From Fimbriimonas ginsengisoli (GTDB taxonomy: Bacteria; Armatimonadota; Fimbriimonadia; Fimbriimonadales; Fimbriimonadaceae), in contig JACOSL010000059.1 of NCBI GenBank assembly GCA_016179045.1, forward strand, positions 1 through 64,000: a stretch of 64,000 bases of DNA. The letters run 5' to 3'. The notes under the pieces are model-generated. The model saw only the letters and a program-made list of their open reading frames with translations, searched no databases and was not told the DNA's origin. Position numbers and translations under genes: made by a program. Shown here piece by piece: positions 42,987-50,878 of this stretch. Position 1 is the first letter of the stretch, and every line of letters begins with the position of its first letter.

Positions 42987-43851
42987 ACGCAGGGCGGGCG
43001 CCTGGCTTTTCGCCTTGTTCGAGCGGAGGTTCTCGCGCAAGGATGCGATCGCGGCCGAAGAATCGGGCGCACGGCTCGGCCGGCTGGCGTACCGCCTATC
43101 CCGTAAGCACCGCCGCCGCGCTCTTGCGAACCTCGCCCTGGCTATGCCTGAACTGGAACCGAGCGAGCGTGAGCGGATCGCGCGCGGAGTCTTCGAGCAC
43201 TTTGGCCGCATCACTGGCGACTTCATGCGGTCGGGCGTGCGTTCGGACAGCGAACTGCTCCAGTCGCTTGAAGTGGTTGGAATGGAGCACGCTGATGAGG
43301 CCCGGTCCTTGGGAACCGGGCTACTCGCCGTCACCGGCCATTTCGGCAATTGGGAACGCATGGCGCATTGGTTCGCGGCCCAGGGGGGAACCATCACCGT
43401 CGTGGCTCGCGACGCGAATGACCCTGGGCTCAACCAGCAGGTCCAGCGGCTGCGAAATCGGCCGGGGTTCGAAGTGCTCTCGCGTGGTCGCTCGACCCGG
43501 ACCCTCATCGAGCGCCTCAAGGAAGGGGCGATCGTTGCGCTCCTGCCGGACCAAAACTCCGGTGAGTCGTTCGTGCCCTTCTTTGGCAAGCCCGCGGGCA
43601 CGGTACTCGGACCGGCCAAGCTTCATCAGATGACAGGAGCGCCGCTCCTGCCCGTGTTTTGCGCCCGAACCGGTCCCGCGCGCTACCAGGTCAGGGTGTT
43701 TCCGGTGATCAACGTCGGGAAGGCGGAGTGCGCCGAGGCGATCATGGCCCGAATCAACCTCGCCATCGAGGAGATCGTGCGGGAGTACCCGGATCAGTGG
43801 CTTTGGCTTCACGACCGCTGGCGCTCGGCGCGCGAGAGAGGGCTATTCTGA
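42961..43851 (+). CDS. LpxL/HtrB-like lysophospholipid acyltransferase
   Basis: This 296-aa protein belongs to the lipid A late acyltransferase (LpxL/LpxM) family. The catalytic HX4E is H127-FGNW-E132. Other blocks are SRKHRRRALANLALAMPE (family RR..NL..AFPE), VARDANDPGLNQQVQRLRNRPG, and LLPDQNSGESFVPFFGKPAGTVLGPAKLHQMTGAPLLPVF. It probably adds secondary acyl chains to lipid A with acyl-ACP. The N-terminus lacks a strong membrane anchor. ATG 42961 lies inside lpxK; the stop codon (CTGA) overlaps the next gene's apparent start. Confidence 0.92.
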   Translation: MISRRKAFERRAGAWLFALFERRFSRKDAIAAEESGARLGRLAYRLSRKHRRRALANLALAMPELEPSERERIARGVFEHFGRITGDFMRSGVRSDSELLQSLEVVGMEHADEARSLGTGLLAVTGHFGNWERMAHWFAAQGGTITVVARDANDPGLNQQVQRLRNRPGFEVLSRGRSTRTLIERLKEGAIVALLPDQNSGESFVPFFGKPAGTVLGPAKLHQMTGAPLLPVFCARTGPARYQVRVFPVINVGKAECAEAIMARINLAIEEIVREYPDQWLWLHDRWRSARERGLF

Positions 43852-44810
43852 AGTTTCTGCTCGTTCGTTTCTCCGCGATCGGGGATTGCATCATGAGCGT
43901 GCCCGTCGCCGACTCGGTTCGACGCGCAGCTCCCGACGCGCGGATCGTTTGGGCAGTCGAATCGCGTTGCAGCCCGGTGGTCGACCGCTTGCGCCTCGTG
44001 AGCGCTGTGCACGAGTTCCCGCGCGACCGTTGGAAACGGACGCGATGGTCACCCACCACGTGGCGAGATCAGATGATCGCTTACACCCGCCTGAGGCGGG
44101 AGCGATTCGAGCTCGGGGTCGACCTCCAGGGCCACTCGAAGACCGCCCTTTGCCTGCGTCTCGCGAAGCCTGCGCGGCGACTAGCATCGCGCGCCACCGA
44201 CGCCCTCGCTCGGCGGCTCAACCCATTGGCGTCCGGCGATCCCGAATCGATGCATGCGGTCGATTGGAACCTGCACGTGCTCTCCATGCTCGGCGAATTC
44301 CCCCGAGAAGCGCATTGGACGATGCCCGACCTCGCTTGCGAGCGTCTGGCTCTTCGCGGCCGCGTGCCAAAGGGGCTACTGGCGACGATCGCGACCGCAA
44401 CCGGCACTCCGGCTAAGAGCTATCCCCCCGAAGGCTGGGCGGAAGTAGCCAAGGGGCTGACGGCGATGGGGATGCGCGTGGCTTTCCTTGGGGGGCCGGG
44501 CGATCCAAGGCCGCAGGCCGCAGGTACGACCGACCTCGTCGACAAGCTCAAGCTTTCCGAAACGATGGCGGCGGTCGCGATGAGCGCCATCCATCTAGCC
44601 GGAGATACCGGCACGGGACACATGGCGGCTGCATACGGCGTGCCCGTCGTCAGCGTCTTCGGCCCGACGCGGCCCGAGCAATACCGCCCATACACTTCAA
44701 ACGGAATCGCCCTCCGGGAGGGGCCCGATCCCGCCTCGGTGAAACCCAAGGCGATACTAGAGGCGGCGGCCACGCTGCTTGGGAGCCATGAGACCGCGCT
44801 TCCTCATTAG
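43848..44810 (+). CDS. Glycosyltransferase family 9 (heptosyltransferase-like), probable CTG start
   Basis: This 320-aa GT9 protein probably adds a heptose or related sugar to the LPS inner core. The typical N-terminus FLLVRFSAIGDCIMSVPVADS begins right at codon CTG 43848, which overlaps the preceding stop as CTGA. GAGAGAGGG at 43834-43842 is a good RBS for it. No ATG, GTG or TTG occurs between that RBS and the conserved segment. The C-terminal donor-binding half has IHLAGDTGTGHMAAAYGVPVVSVFGPTRPEQYRPY. Homology to the second GT9 downstream is visible. The first protein residue would be Met if CTG is used. Confidence 0.88.
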   Translation: MKFLLVRFSAIGDCIMSVPVADSVRRAAPDARIVWAVESRCSPVVDRLRLVSAVHEFPRDRWKRTRWSPTTWRDQMIAYTRLRRERFELGVDLQGHSKTALCLRLAKPARRLASRATDALARRLNPLASGDPESMHAVDWNLHVLSMLGEFPREAHWTMPDLACERLALRGRVPKGLLATIATATGTPAKSYPPEGWAEVAKGLTAMGMRVAFLGGPGDPRPQAAGTTDLVDKLKLSETMAAVAMSAIHLAGDTGTGHMAAAYGVPVVSVFGPTRPEQYRPYTSNGIALREGPDPASVKPKAILEAAATLLGSHETALPH

Positions 44811-45729
44811 CCGACTCTCGGCGCTTGGCGACGTGGTTTGCACGCTGCCCGCCGCTTCCGCGCTCAAGGAGGGCTTTCCGGATGCGGAAATCGTGTGGGC
44901 GGTCGATCCGCGCTTCGCGGGCATCGTGGAGTGCTGTTCCGCCGTAGACCAGGTTCGCCGGGTGCGGCCATCGGGATGGCCCCCGCGCGTTCCGCGCATC
45001 GAGGGCGAATTCGAAGCGGCCTTCGACCTGCAGGGCCTGCTCAAGAGCGCGGCGATAGTGGCGCGAGCGAAGGCCCGGGCCAAGCTGGGCTACCATTGGC
45101 AACGTGAGGGCGCATGGCTCTTCTCGGCCAAGGTATCCCCCGATCCGAGCAGTTTTCATGTCGTCGACCAATACGTGGACGTCGTCAGGGCCGTCGGAGG
45201 AAAGGCAGACCGGGCCGTGTTCCAGCTTGCGCCGAAGTCGGAGGATGTTGAGAAAGTACGTGGAGCCCTCCAGGAGTCAGGGGTGACCGGTCGATTCGTT
45301 GTTCTTAATCCGGGAGCGGGCTGGGTGACCAAGCGATGGCCGCCGGCCCACTTTGCCGCCCTTGCCGATGCCCTGGCAGGTCGCGGTGTGGACGCGGTGC
45401 TGATCGGTGGGCCCGCAAAGGCTGACCAGGAGGCCGCTGCCGAGGTCATCGGGCAAAGCAGATCGCTTCCAGCGAACTTAGCAGGCAAGACGTCGGTACG
45501 CGAACTTGTGGCCCTCATCGACCTCGCGGCAGCCCATGTCGGAGGAGACACGGGCAGCACGCATATCGCAGCCGCCCTCGGCAAGCCCGCAATCGGGCTG
45601 TATTCGATCACGCTACCGCGCCGATCCTGCCCTTACGGTCAGGCCCATCGATGCCACTACGACCCCGCTGGGCTGGCGAATATCCAGCCGGGGCAGGTGT
45701 TGGATACCGTGCTGGAGGCGATCGCATGA
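44788..45729 (+). CDS. Glycosyltransferase family 9 (heptosyltransferase-like)
   Basis: This 313-aa GT9 protein is a second ADP-heptose-type transferase. The N-terminus RFLISRLSALGDVVCTLPAASALK is typical of heptosyltransferase I/II, and VDLQGLLKS-like FDLQGLLKSAAIVARA follows. VVLNPGAGWVTKRWPPAHFAALADAL and AAHVGGDTGSTHIAAALGKPAIGLY form the nucleotide-sugar binding half. ATG 44788 lies inside the preceding gene (23-nt overlap); TTG 44779 is an alternative. The stop overlaps rfaE2's ATG. A shared order GT9-GT9-rfaE2 indicates a heptose-based LPS core. Confidence 0.93.
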   Translation: MRPRFLISRLSALGDVVCTLPAASALKEGFPDAEIVWAVDPRFAGIVECCSAVDQVRRVRPSGWPPRVPRIEGEFEAAFDLQGLLKSAAIVARAKARAKLGYHWQREGAWLFSAKVSPDPSSFHVVDQYVDVVRAVGGKADRAVFQLAPKSEDVEKVRGALQESGVTGRFVVLNPGAGWVTKRWPPAHFAALADALAGRGVDAVLIGGPAKADQEAAAEVIGQSRSLPANLAGKTSVRELVALIDLAAAHVGGDTGSTHIAAALGKPAIGLYSITLPRRSCPYGQAHRCHYDPAGLANIQPGQVLDTVLEAIA

Positions 45730-46181
45730 GCCTCTCACGTCTGGAAACGGCTCTCAAGATGCGGGACGGCAAGCGTCTTGTCTTCACCAACGGCGTGTTC
45801 GATGTGCTTCATGCCGGGCACGTGCGGTATCTGGCCCAGGCTAGGGCGTTGGGCGACCTGCTCGTCGTCGGTCTCAATTCGGACCTGTCCGCACGACGCC
45901 TCGGCAAGCACCCGAATCGGCCCGTGAACGGGATCGAGGATCGAGCCGAGGTGCTGGCGGCTCTTAAGTCGGTCGACCTGGTGGTGTCGTTTGACGAAGA
46001 CACTCCAGAACTACTGATCGAGGCTTTGAAACCCGAGTTTCACGTGAAGGGCGGCGACTATCGGGCGGATGAACTGGCGGAAACCCCCTTGGTCGAGAGC
46101 TATGGCGGCCAGGTGGTTATCGTGCCGCTGCTTCAGGGACGCTCGACAAGCGATATGCTGCGAAAGCTGGGTGTCACATGA
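45726..46181 (+). CDS. rfaE2: D-glycero-beta-D-manno-heptose 1-phosphate adenylyltransferase
   Basis: This 151-aa enzyme activates heptose-1-phosphate to ADP-heptose. It corresponds to the C-terminal half of E. coli HldE and is a stand-alone adenylyltransferase here. LVFTNGVFDVLHAGHVRYLAQAR (18-40) contains the HxGH motif (H29-AGH). LNSDLSARRLGKHPNRPVNGIEDRAEVLAAL and VKGGDY complete the signature, and a terminal GRSTSDMLRKL is typical. The kinase half (RfaE1) is not in the window. It overlaps both neighbours by 4 nt (ATGA). Confidence 0.95.
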   Translation: MSLSRLETALKMRDGKRLVFTNGVFDVLHAGHVRYLAQARALGDLLVVGLNSDLSARRLGKHPNRPVNGIEDRAEVLAALKSVDLVVSFDEDTPELLIEALKPEFHVKGGDYRADELAETPLVESYGGQVVIVPLLQGRSTSDMLRKLGVT

Positions 46182-46945
46182 CGCTGTTCGATCCCGATCC
46201 GAAGCTGCGGTGGCTGTTTTGCATGACCCATCCCGATGACGAAATCTCGATCTGCTGCTGGATTCGGCGCTTGACAGCCGCCGGCAACGAGGTCTTCATC
46301 AGTTGGACGCACGCCACGCCGAGCCGAGAACGCGAAGCAAGGACGGTCGCGAACTTGCTCGGTGTGCCTCAAGAACGATTGCGATTCTTCGGCGCGCAGG
46401 ACGGCCGCGTCGCCGAGTCGATCTCCGAACTTCAGGGTCCGTACACGGAGTGGATCGGCGCCGTCGCGCCGGATCGTGTCTGCTGCGGCGCGTTCGAGCA
46501 AGGCCACCTCGATCACGACGCGACCAACTACTTAGTGCATCGATCGTTCAGCGGCTCGATCCTAGAGGTTCCCTTCTACCACGCCTATCTCTCGCGGGTG
46601 CAGCGAATCAACCGATTCGCCGATCCGGCCGGCGAGCAAGTGCTCGACCTAAGTCCAGAGGAAAGGCGATTCAAGCGAGCGATGATTCGGCGGTATCCGT
46701 CGACTAACGTGCGCTCGGTGCTGAACAGCTACGAGGTGTGGCAAACCCTGCGCCTCAGACCGGCAGGACTAGTCCGAACCGAGCGACTGCGCCTTCAAAC
46801 GCACACCGACTTTCGCACGCCCAACTTGCCAGAACCGCTCGCAAGATGGGTGATGTTGAGCGACGCATGGCGAAGATGGTTGCGAGCCATGGATCTGGCG
46901 GAACGCGCGGAGCCGGCTCGCCTAGCTGAGGGCACGGTACCCTAG
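46178..46945 (+). CDS. PIG-L family deacetylase
   Basis: This 255-aa protein has the PIG-L/LmbE fold. Zinc motif THPDDE (H18, D20, D21, usually AHPDDE) is present, and the second motif is GHLDHDA (HxxH near 108-111). PIG-L enzymes remove acetyl groups from N-acetyl sugars. ATG 46178 overlaps the end of rfaE2 by 4 nt, so co-expression with heptose and lipid A genes suggests it acts on LPS-core or a related glycan. The exact substrate cannot be read from sequence. Confidence 0.88.
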   Translation: MTLFDPDPKLRWLFCMTHPDDEISICCWIRRLTAAGNEVFISWTHATPSREREARTVANLLGVPQERLRFFGAQDGRVAESISELQGPYTEWIGAVAPDRVCCGAFEQGHLDHDATNYLVHRSFSGSILEVPFYHAYLSRVQRINRFADPAGEQVLDLSPEERRFKRAMIRRYPSTNVRSVLNSYEVWQTLRLRPAGLVRTERLRLQTHTDFRTPNLPEPLARWVMLSDAWRRWLRAMDLAERAEPARLAEGTVP

Positions 46946-46953
46946 CCCAGCGA

Positions 46954-47826
46954 ATGTTCAGGAAGCTAATGGATCAGGTCGACCGGATGGTCGGCCGCGG
47001 GGTCATCGACGAGGAGCTGTACAGCGAGCTCGAGGAGGCCCTGCTCCAATCCGACGCGCAGGTGGCCACCGCGCACGAACTCCTCGACGAACTGCGCAGG
47101 ATCGTGCGGGACGAGAAGATCACTGAGCCGCCCCTCATGAAGGAGCGCCTGAAGGCGCTCATAGCCGCGCGGTTCCAGCAAAACGGGCCCGCCGGTTTGA
47201 ACGTGGCCGACGAAGGGCCCAGCCTGTACCTGTTCGTGGGCGTAAACGGCGCGGGCAAGACAACGACGATCGCGAAGGTCGCTCACCTGCTTCAGCGCAA
47301 GGGCTTCAAGGTCGTGATCGCGGCGGGCGATACGTTTCGGGCGGCGGCGATCGAGCAACTGGAAGTCTGGGCCAAGCGCGTCGGGTGCGATCTCGTTCGC
47401 AGCCAGCCCGGGGCCGACCCGAGTTCAGTTATCTTCGACGCGATCACCGCGGCAAGGGCGAGGGGCGCCGACTTCGTGCTTGCCGACACCGCCGGCCGCC
47501 AGCACAGCAAGGCGAATTTGATGAGCGAGCTGGGCAAGGTAACGCGGGTGGCGGAAAAGGCGCTCGGCCACAAGCCGGACGAGGTGCTGCTCGTGCTCGA
47601 CGCCAACACGGGTCAGAACTCGCTTCGCCAGGCCGAGGAGTTTCTAAAGGCTTCGGGCGTCACCGGTCTCGTGCTCACCAAGATCGACGGCAGTTCGCGG
47701 GGAGGCGCCCTCCTCGGCGTATTCGACAGGTTCAAGGTGCCGATCAAGCTCATAGGCACGGGCGAAAAGGTCGAGGACCTCCAAGATTTCAAGTCCGAGC
47801 AGTTCGCCCACAGCCTCTTCGATTAG
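46954..47826 (+). CDS. ftsY: Signal recognition particle receptor FtsY
   Basis: FtsY is the SRP receptor GTPase that delivers ribosome-nascent chains to the Sec translocon. The 290-aa protein has an N domain (about 1-80) and a G domain: G1 GVNGAGKTTTIAKVA (about 96-110), GDTFRAAAIEQLEVWA, G3 DTAGRQH, G4 TKIDGSSRGG, and the closing GTGEKVEDLQDF. The acidic A domain of E. coli FtsY is absent, as in many non-proteobacterial forms. The gene lies 8 nt after the PIG-L gene. A TACCCT sequence 10 nt before ATG 46954 is too weak to call as a promoter. Confidence 0.96.
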   Translation: MFRKLMDQVDRMVGRGVIDEELYSELEEALLQSDAQVATAHELLDELRRIVRDEKITEPPLMKERLKALIAARFQQNGPAGLNVADEGPSLYLFVGVNGAGKTTTIAKVAHLLQRKGFKVVIAAGDTFRAAAIEQLEVWAKRVGCDLVRSQPGADPSSVIFDAITAARARGADFVLADTAGRQHSKANLMSELGKVTRVAEKALGHKPDEVLLVLDANTGQNSLRQAEEFLKASGVTGLVLTKIDGSSRGGALLGVFDRFKVPIKLIGTGEKVEDLQDFKSEQFAHSLFD

Positions 47827-47842
47827 CGGCGGGCTACTTGGA

Positions 47843-47848
47843 TACAAT
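47843..47848 (+). promoter_or_regulatory. -10 box TACAAT, leaderless-type
   Basis: TACAAT is followed by 6 nt (GAGCCC) and ATG 47855 of the 305-aa gene. There is no Shine-Dalgarno sequence. Confidence 0.6.
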
Positions 47849-47854
47849 GAGCCC

Positions 47855-48772
47855 ATGGAGCGCTCGCTTCGCCTCCTTCTTGAGGGCGTCATCGACTATG
47901 CGGGACTGTTTCCACCCGCGAAGCTCGACATGGAGGCGGCGGTCGAGGAGTACCTCGAACTCGTCCAGGGCGAGCACGCCTGGCTTGTCAGCCGGTTCGC
48001 CTGCTCGGCCTCGCATCTCGGCGAACTCGCGGCCGAACTCGAAAAGTACCCCCTCGCCGGTCCTGTCCCGGTGGCGGTGATCGGGAGCGCATCCAAGGAT
48101 CGGCATCACTGGGAGGCGGGCCTCGTCCACGATGTCCACGCCGTCTCCACTTTCCGATCCAGCGCGGGACGGAGGGCCTCGATGGAGGCTTTCGAGGCCA
48201 AAGCGCCCGACAACCGCCATATCGAAACGTACCTGCGAGAAGTCGAGGGCATCGTGCCCACCGAGATCTTCATCGAACTGCCTTGGGAGGATGGGATGGA
48301 GGAATCGCTGGCGGCGATCGCCGAGAGCGATTTCGCTTACGCCAAGGCGCGAACGGGCGGCATCGAGCCTTCGATGTATCCGAGCGTTCCCGAGTTGGCC
48401 GGATTCCTCCAGCAATGCGCTCAGCTCGATCTGCCTTTCAAGCTGACCGCCGGCCTTCATCACCCGCTGCCAACCCACGACACCCCGACGGGCGGCCACA
48501 TGCATGGATTCTTGAACGTGCTCGCCGCAACGACGCTCTGCGCCGCGCACGACCTGTCGCGCAGGGAAATCGAAGCCCTGCTCGAGACCGACGAGCCAAG
48601 TCGTTTCCGCTTTACCGACTCTGCGTTGGCCTGGGGCGGCTTTGAGGCGAGCCTTGCGGAGATCGAGGCGGGACGGGATTTGTTCCTTTCGTTCGGGTCG
48701 TGCTCGGTGCTCGAGCCGGTCGAGGGCCTGGCGTCTGCCGGTTTTGTTCGCCTGGCTTCCGCGGATCGGTAG
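47855..48772 (+). CDS. Conserved-looking protein of unknown function (305 aa)
   Basis: This 305-aa protein has no signal peptide or membrane span. It begins LRLLLEGVIDYAGLFPPAKLDMEAAVEEYL. The middle has FIELPWEDGMEESLAAIAE and ARTGGIEPSMYPSVPELAGFLQQC. A conserved-looking block is FKLTAGLHHPLP with HDTPTGGHMHGFLNVLAAT. The spacing suggests a TIM-barrel-like or amidohydrolase-type enzyme with histidines in GLHHP and HMHGF as possible metal or active-site residues, but I cannot place it in a named family. It has its own leaderless-type promoter and is followed by a HIT gene. Confidence 0.7.
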   Translation: MERSLRLLLEGVIDYAGLFPPAKLDMEAAVEEYLELVQGEHAWLVSRFACSASHLGELAAELEKYPLAGPVPVAVIGSASKDRHHWEAGLVHDVHAVSTFRSSAGRRASMEAFEAKAPDNRHIETYLREVEGIVPTEIFIELPWEDGMEESLAAIAESDFAYAKARTGGIEPSMYPSVPELAGFLQQCAQLDLPFKLTAGLHHPLPTHDTPTGGHMHGFLNVLAATTLCAAHDLSRREIEALLETDEPSRFRFTDSALAWGGFEASLAEIEAGRDLFLSFGSCSVLEPVEGLASAGFVRLASADR

Positions 48773-48786
48773 GGCCAAGCCTCTGC

Positions 48787-48792
48787 TATAAC
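48787..48792 (+). promoter_or_regulatory. -10-like box TATAAC, leaderless-type
   Basis: TATAAC is followed by 6 nt (AAACCC) and ATG 48799 of the HIT gene. The last base departs from TANNNT. Confidence 0.4.
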
Positions 48793-48798
48793 AAACCC

Positions 48799-49308
48799 AT
48801 GGCGGAACGGCTGTGGGCGCCATGGCGCATGAGCTACATCGAATCGCCTGGGGACGGCGGCGAGGCCAACATCTTCGTCGATCTGCCCGCCCAGGACGAC
48901 GACCGGAAGAACCTCATCCTTTACCGAGGCCGGACCGCGTTCGTCATGCTGAACCGCTATCCATACACGAACGGACATCTGATGGTGGCGCCGTATCGCC
49001 AAGTCGCTGAGTTCGCTGGGCTGACCGACGAGGAGATGCTGGAGATCCAGCGCCTGCTCGCGCGGAGCGTGGAGTGGATCAGGCGGTGTTACCGGCCAGA
49101 CGGATTCAACGTGGGCGTCAACTTGGGTCGTGCCGCCGGCGCCGGGATCCCCGGCCACGTTCACTGGCACGTAGTTCCCCGGTGGAGCGGCGACACGAAC
49201 TTCATGACCACGGTGGGCGACGTGCGGGTGCTTCCCCAAGACCTTTGCGAAAGCTACGACCGCCTACGCGAAGCCGCTCGGGCCGACGAGAACGAGGGGC
49301 CGGCCTGA
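48799..49308 (+). CDS. HIT domain protein (AP4A phosphorylase/hydrolase-like)
   Basis: This 169-aa HIT protein starts ERLWAPWRMSYIES, the conserved N-terminus of the bacterial/archaeal AP4A-phosphorylase-like HIT group. It continues with FVMLNRYPYTNGHLMVAPYRQVAEF and the catalytic GHVHWHVVPRWSGDTNFM (HxHxHxxP). It probably cleaves dinucleoside polyphosphates or AMP derivatives. It differs in length and motif from the HinT-like gene at 34.9 kb, so the two are not duplicates. The next gene's ATG overlaps its stop (TGATG). Confidence 0.92.
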   Translation: MAERLWAPWRMSYIESPGDGGEANIFVDLPAQDDDRKNLILYRGRTAFVMLNRYPYTNGHLMVAPYRQVAEFAGLTDEEMLEIQRLLARSVEWIRRCYRPDGFNVGVNLGRAAGAGIPGHVHWHVVPRWSGDTNFMTTVGDVRVLPQDLCESYDRLREAARADENEGPA

Positions 49309-49955
49309 TGGCGACGGTTGCGACCACCGAACTCGACTCTCTCCGCGAGCAGGCTCTTGTATGCACCGCGTGCCCCCTCGCCGAGCGGCGAACGCACGTG
49401 GTTTTTGGAGAAGGCGACCCAACCTCGCCCCTCGTGCTTGTCGGCGAGGGCCCGGGCGACCAAGAAGACCAAACCGGCAGGCCGTTCGTGGGTCGGGCGG
49501 GACAGTTGCTCGACCGAGCGCTCGACGATGCTGGAGTGGGTCGCGCGCGGGTGTATATCACCAACACGGTGAAGTGCCGCGCGGCCGATTGGGCGAGCGG
49601 CAAGCCCGTCAATCGCGCGCCTACCGACGACGAAGCGGCGGCCTGCCGGCGCTGGCTCGAACCCCAGCTTGGGCTGCTTGCCCCAAAGGTGATTCTATGC
49701 GTAGGCGCGCCGAGCGCCCGCAATCTCATCAAGAAGAGCTTTCGCATCACTCAGGAGCGAGGGCTGTACTTCCCTTGCGCCTACGCGCGCACCGCGATCG
49801 CCACCCTCCACCCGTCGTACGTCCTGCGCCAGCAGACAGCGGCGGGCGACGACGGCGGCTACGGGCTCATGGTCGCCGACATCCGGAAGGCGTGGGAAGC
49901 CGCCCGGCGCCTGGTGGAGAAGGAGCTGGATCGGGCATCCCTGTTCGACGTCTAG
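49308..49955 (+). CDS. Uracil-DNA glycosylase, family 4
   Basis: This 215-aa family-4 UDG removes uracil from DNA and contains a [4Fe-4S] cluster. Cluster cysteines are CTAC near the N-terminus (C19, C22), then TVKCRA and ACRRWL. The active-site motif is VGEGPGDQEDQTGRPFVGRAGQLL (family GEAPG..E...G.PFVG), and the second motif is TLHPSYVLRQ (family HPSY). ATG 49308 overlaps the HIT stop codon. With dut nearby in the window, both uracil-avoidance and repair are represented. Confidence 0.93.
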   Translation: MATVATTELDSLREQALVCTACPLAERRTHVVFGEGDPTSPLVLVGEGPGDQEDQTGRPFVGRAGQLLDRALDDAGVGRARVYITNTVKCRAADWASGKPVNRAPTDDEAAACRRWLEPQLGLLAPKVILCVGAPSARNLIKKSFRITQERGLYFPCAYARTAIATLHPSYVLRQQTAAGDDGGYGLMVADIRKAWEAARRLVEKELDRASLFDV

Positions 49956-50318
49956 CTAGCCCTCTTGTCGCGAAAACTCGACGAGCCCGACGAAGTTGCC
50001 GTCGGGGTCTTTGACCACCGCCGACCAGCCGACGCCGGGCACTTCTTCTCGGCCGCGCTCTAGCGAGCCGCCGCTTCCGACCGCCTTCGTCACCATCGGG
50101 TCGAGGCTTGCCACCTCGATCCACACCGAGGGTGAACGCCCGGGCGCGACATTGTCAGCCTTCTGCAGTCCGCCCAGGTGCTGGTCGCCAAGGCCGAAAA
50201 CGACCATCTTCTCGCCAAAGGCTCGGAAGGTCCACCCAAAGAGGCCTTCGAAGAAGCGCTGCGACCGGGCCAGGTCGGTGGAATCGAACTCGATGTGGCA
50301 GAACGTGTTGTGTGGCAT
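49956..50318 (-). CDS. VOC family (glyoxalase/bleomycin resistance-like) protein
   Basis: This 120-aa single-domain vicinal oxygen chelate protein has HNTFCHIEFDSTDLARSQRFFEGLFGWTF at the N-terminus, with a metal-ligand-type His in HIEF, and a C-terminal VKDPDGNFVGLVEF (family DPDGN..ElxE, with Glu in the last strand). Such proteins range from dioxygenases to antibiotic-binding proteins. ATG 50318 has GAGGAG upstream. It is the second gene of an AraC-VOC pair. Confidence 0.85.
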   Translation of the reverse strand: MPHNTFCHIEFDSTDLARSQRFFEGLFGWTFRAFGEKMVVFGLGDQHLGGLQKADNVAPGRSPSVWIEVASLDPMVTKAVGSGGSLERGREEVPGVGWSAVVKDPDGNFVGLVEFSRQEG

Positions 50319-50396
50319 GAGGCTCCTCGGGATCGAATCTGTCGCTAGAGTGTAAGGCGGACAGCGAGTCCCGCGCTCTACCAAAATCGCGAATTT

Positions 50397-50825
50397 CTAC
50401 TTCTTCGCCCTTCGGTAAGCGGACGGGGAGCAACCGACCACGGCGCGGAACAGCCGGCCGAACGAAGTCGGCCCGCTGAATCCCGACTCCAAGGCAATCT
50501 CGGATACGCTCAAGTCCGTCTCGGACAGCAGTCGCTTGGCTGATTCCACCCGGCGCGCGGTCAGGTAGCGGTGGGGGGTGATCCCGAAAAACTCGCGAAA
50601 TAGCCGAAGAAAGTGGTCGGCGGACAGCCCCGCCGAGCGCGCCGCCTCCGCCAGGGAGCCCTCATCCAAGGGGCAGCGATCGAGGAAAGCCTTAGCCTCG
50701 GAAAGCTGCGCGAACAGATCGGCCCGCGTCGCCCACCTTCGAGCGGGCACGCCCACCAGGCCGAGGGCGGCGGGACAGGGTCGGGGCGGAATGGCGGGAG
50801 TCGGGCGGTCGGCAGGCTCGCTCAC
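50397..50825 (-). CDS. AraC family transcriptional regulator (DNA-binding domain only)
   Basis: This 142-aa protein consists essentially of the two-HTH AraC/XylS domain (about 40-140). The first HTH is SLAEAARSAGLSADHFLRLFREFFG and the second is DLSVSEIALESGFSGPTSFGRLFRAVVGCSPSAYRR. There is no effector-binding domain, so it may be a constitutive or partner-dependent regulator. The start is GTG 50825. The VOC gene lies 78 nt downstream on the same strand and may be its target. Divergent from the M50 gene. Confidence 0.88.
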   Translation of the reverse strand: MSEPADRPTPAIPPRPCPAALGLVGVPARRWATRADLFAQLSEAKAFLDRCPLDEGSLAEAARSAGLSADHFLRLFREFFGITPHRYLTARRVESAKRLLSETDLSVSEIALESGFSGPTSFGRLFRAVVGCSPSAYRRAKK

Positions 50826-50878
50826 GCCCGAGTATGGCTTCCCCGCCCGGTATGATCGAATCGTCCGTACCCAGCGAC

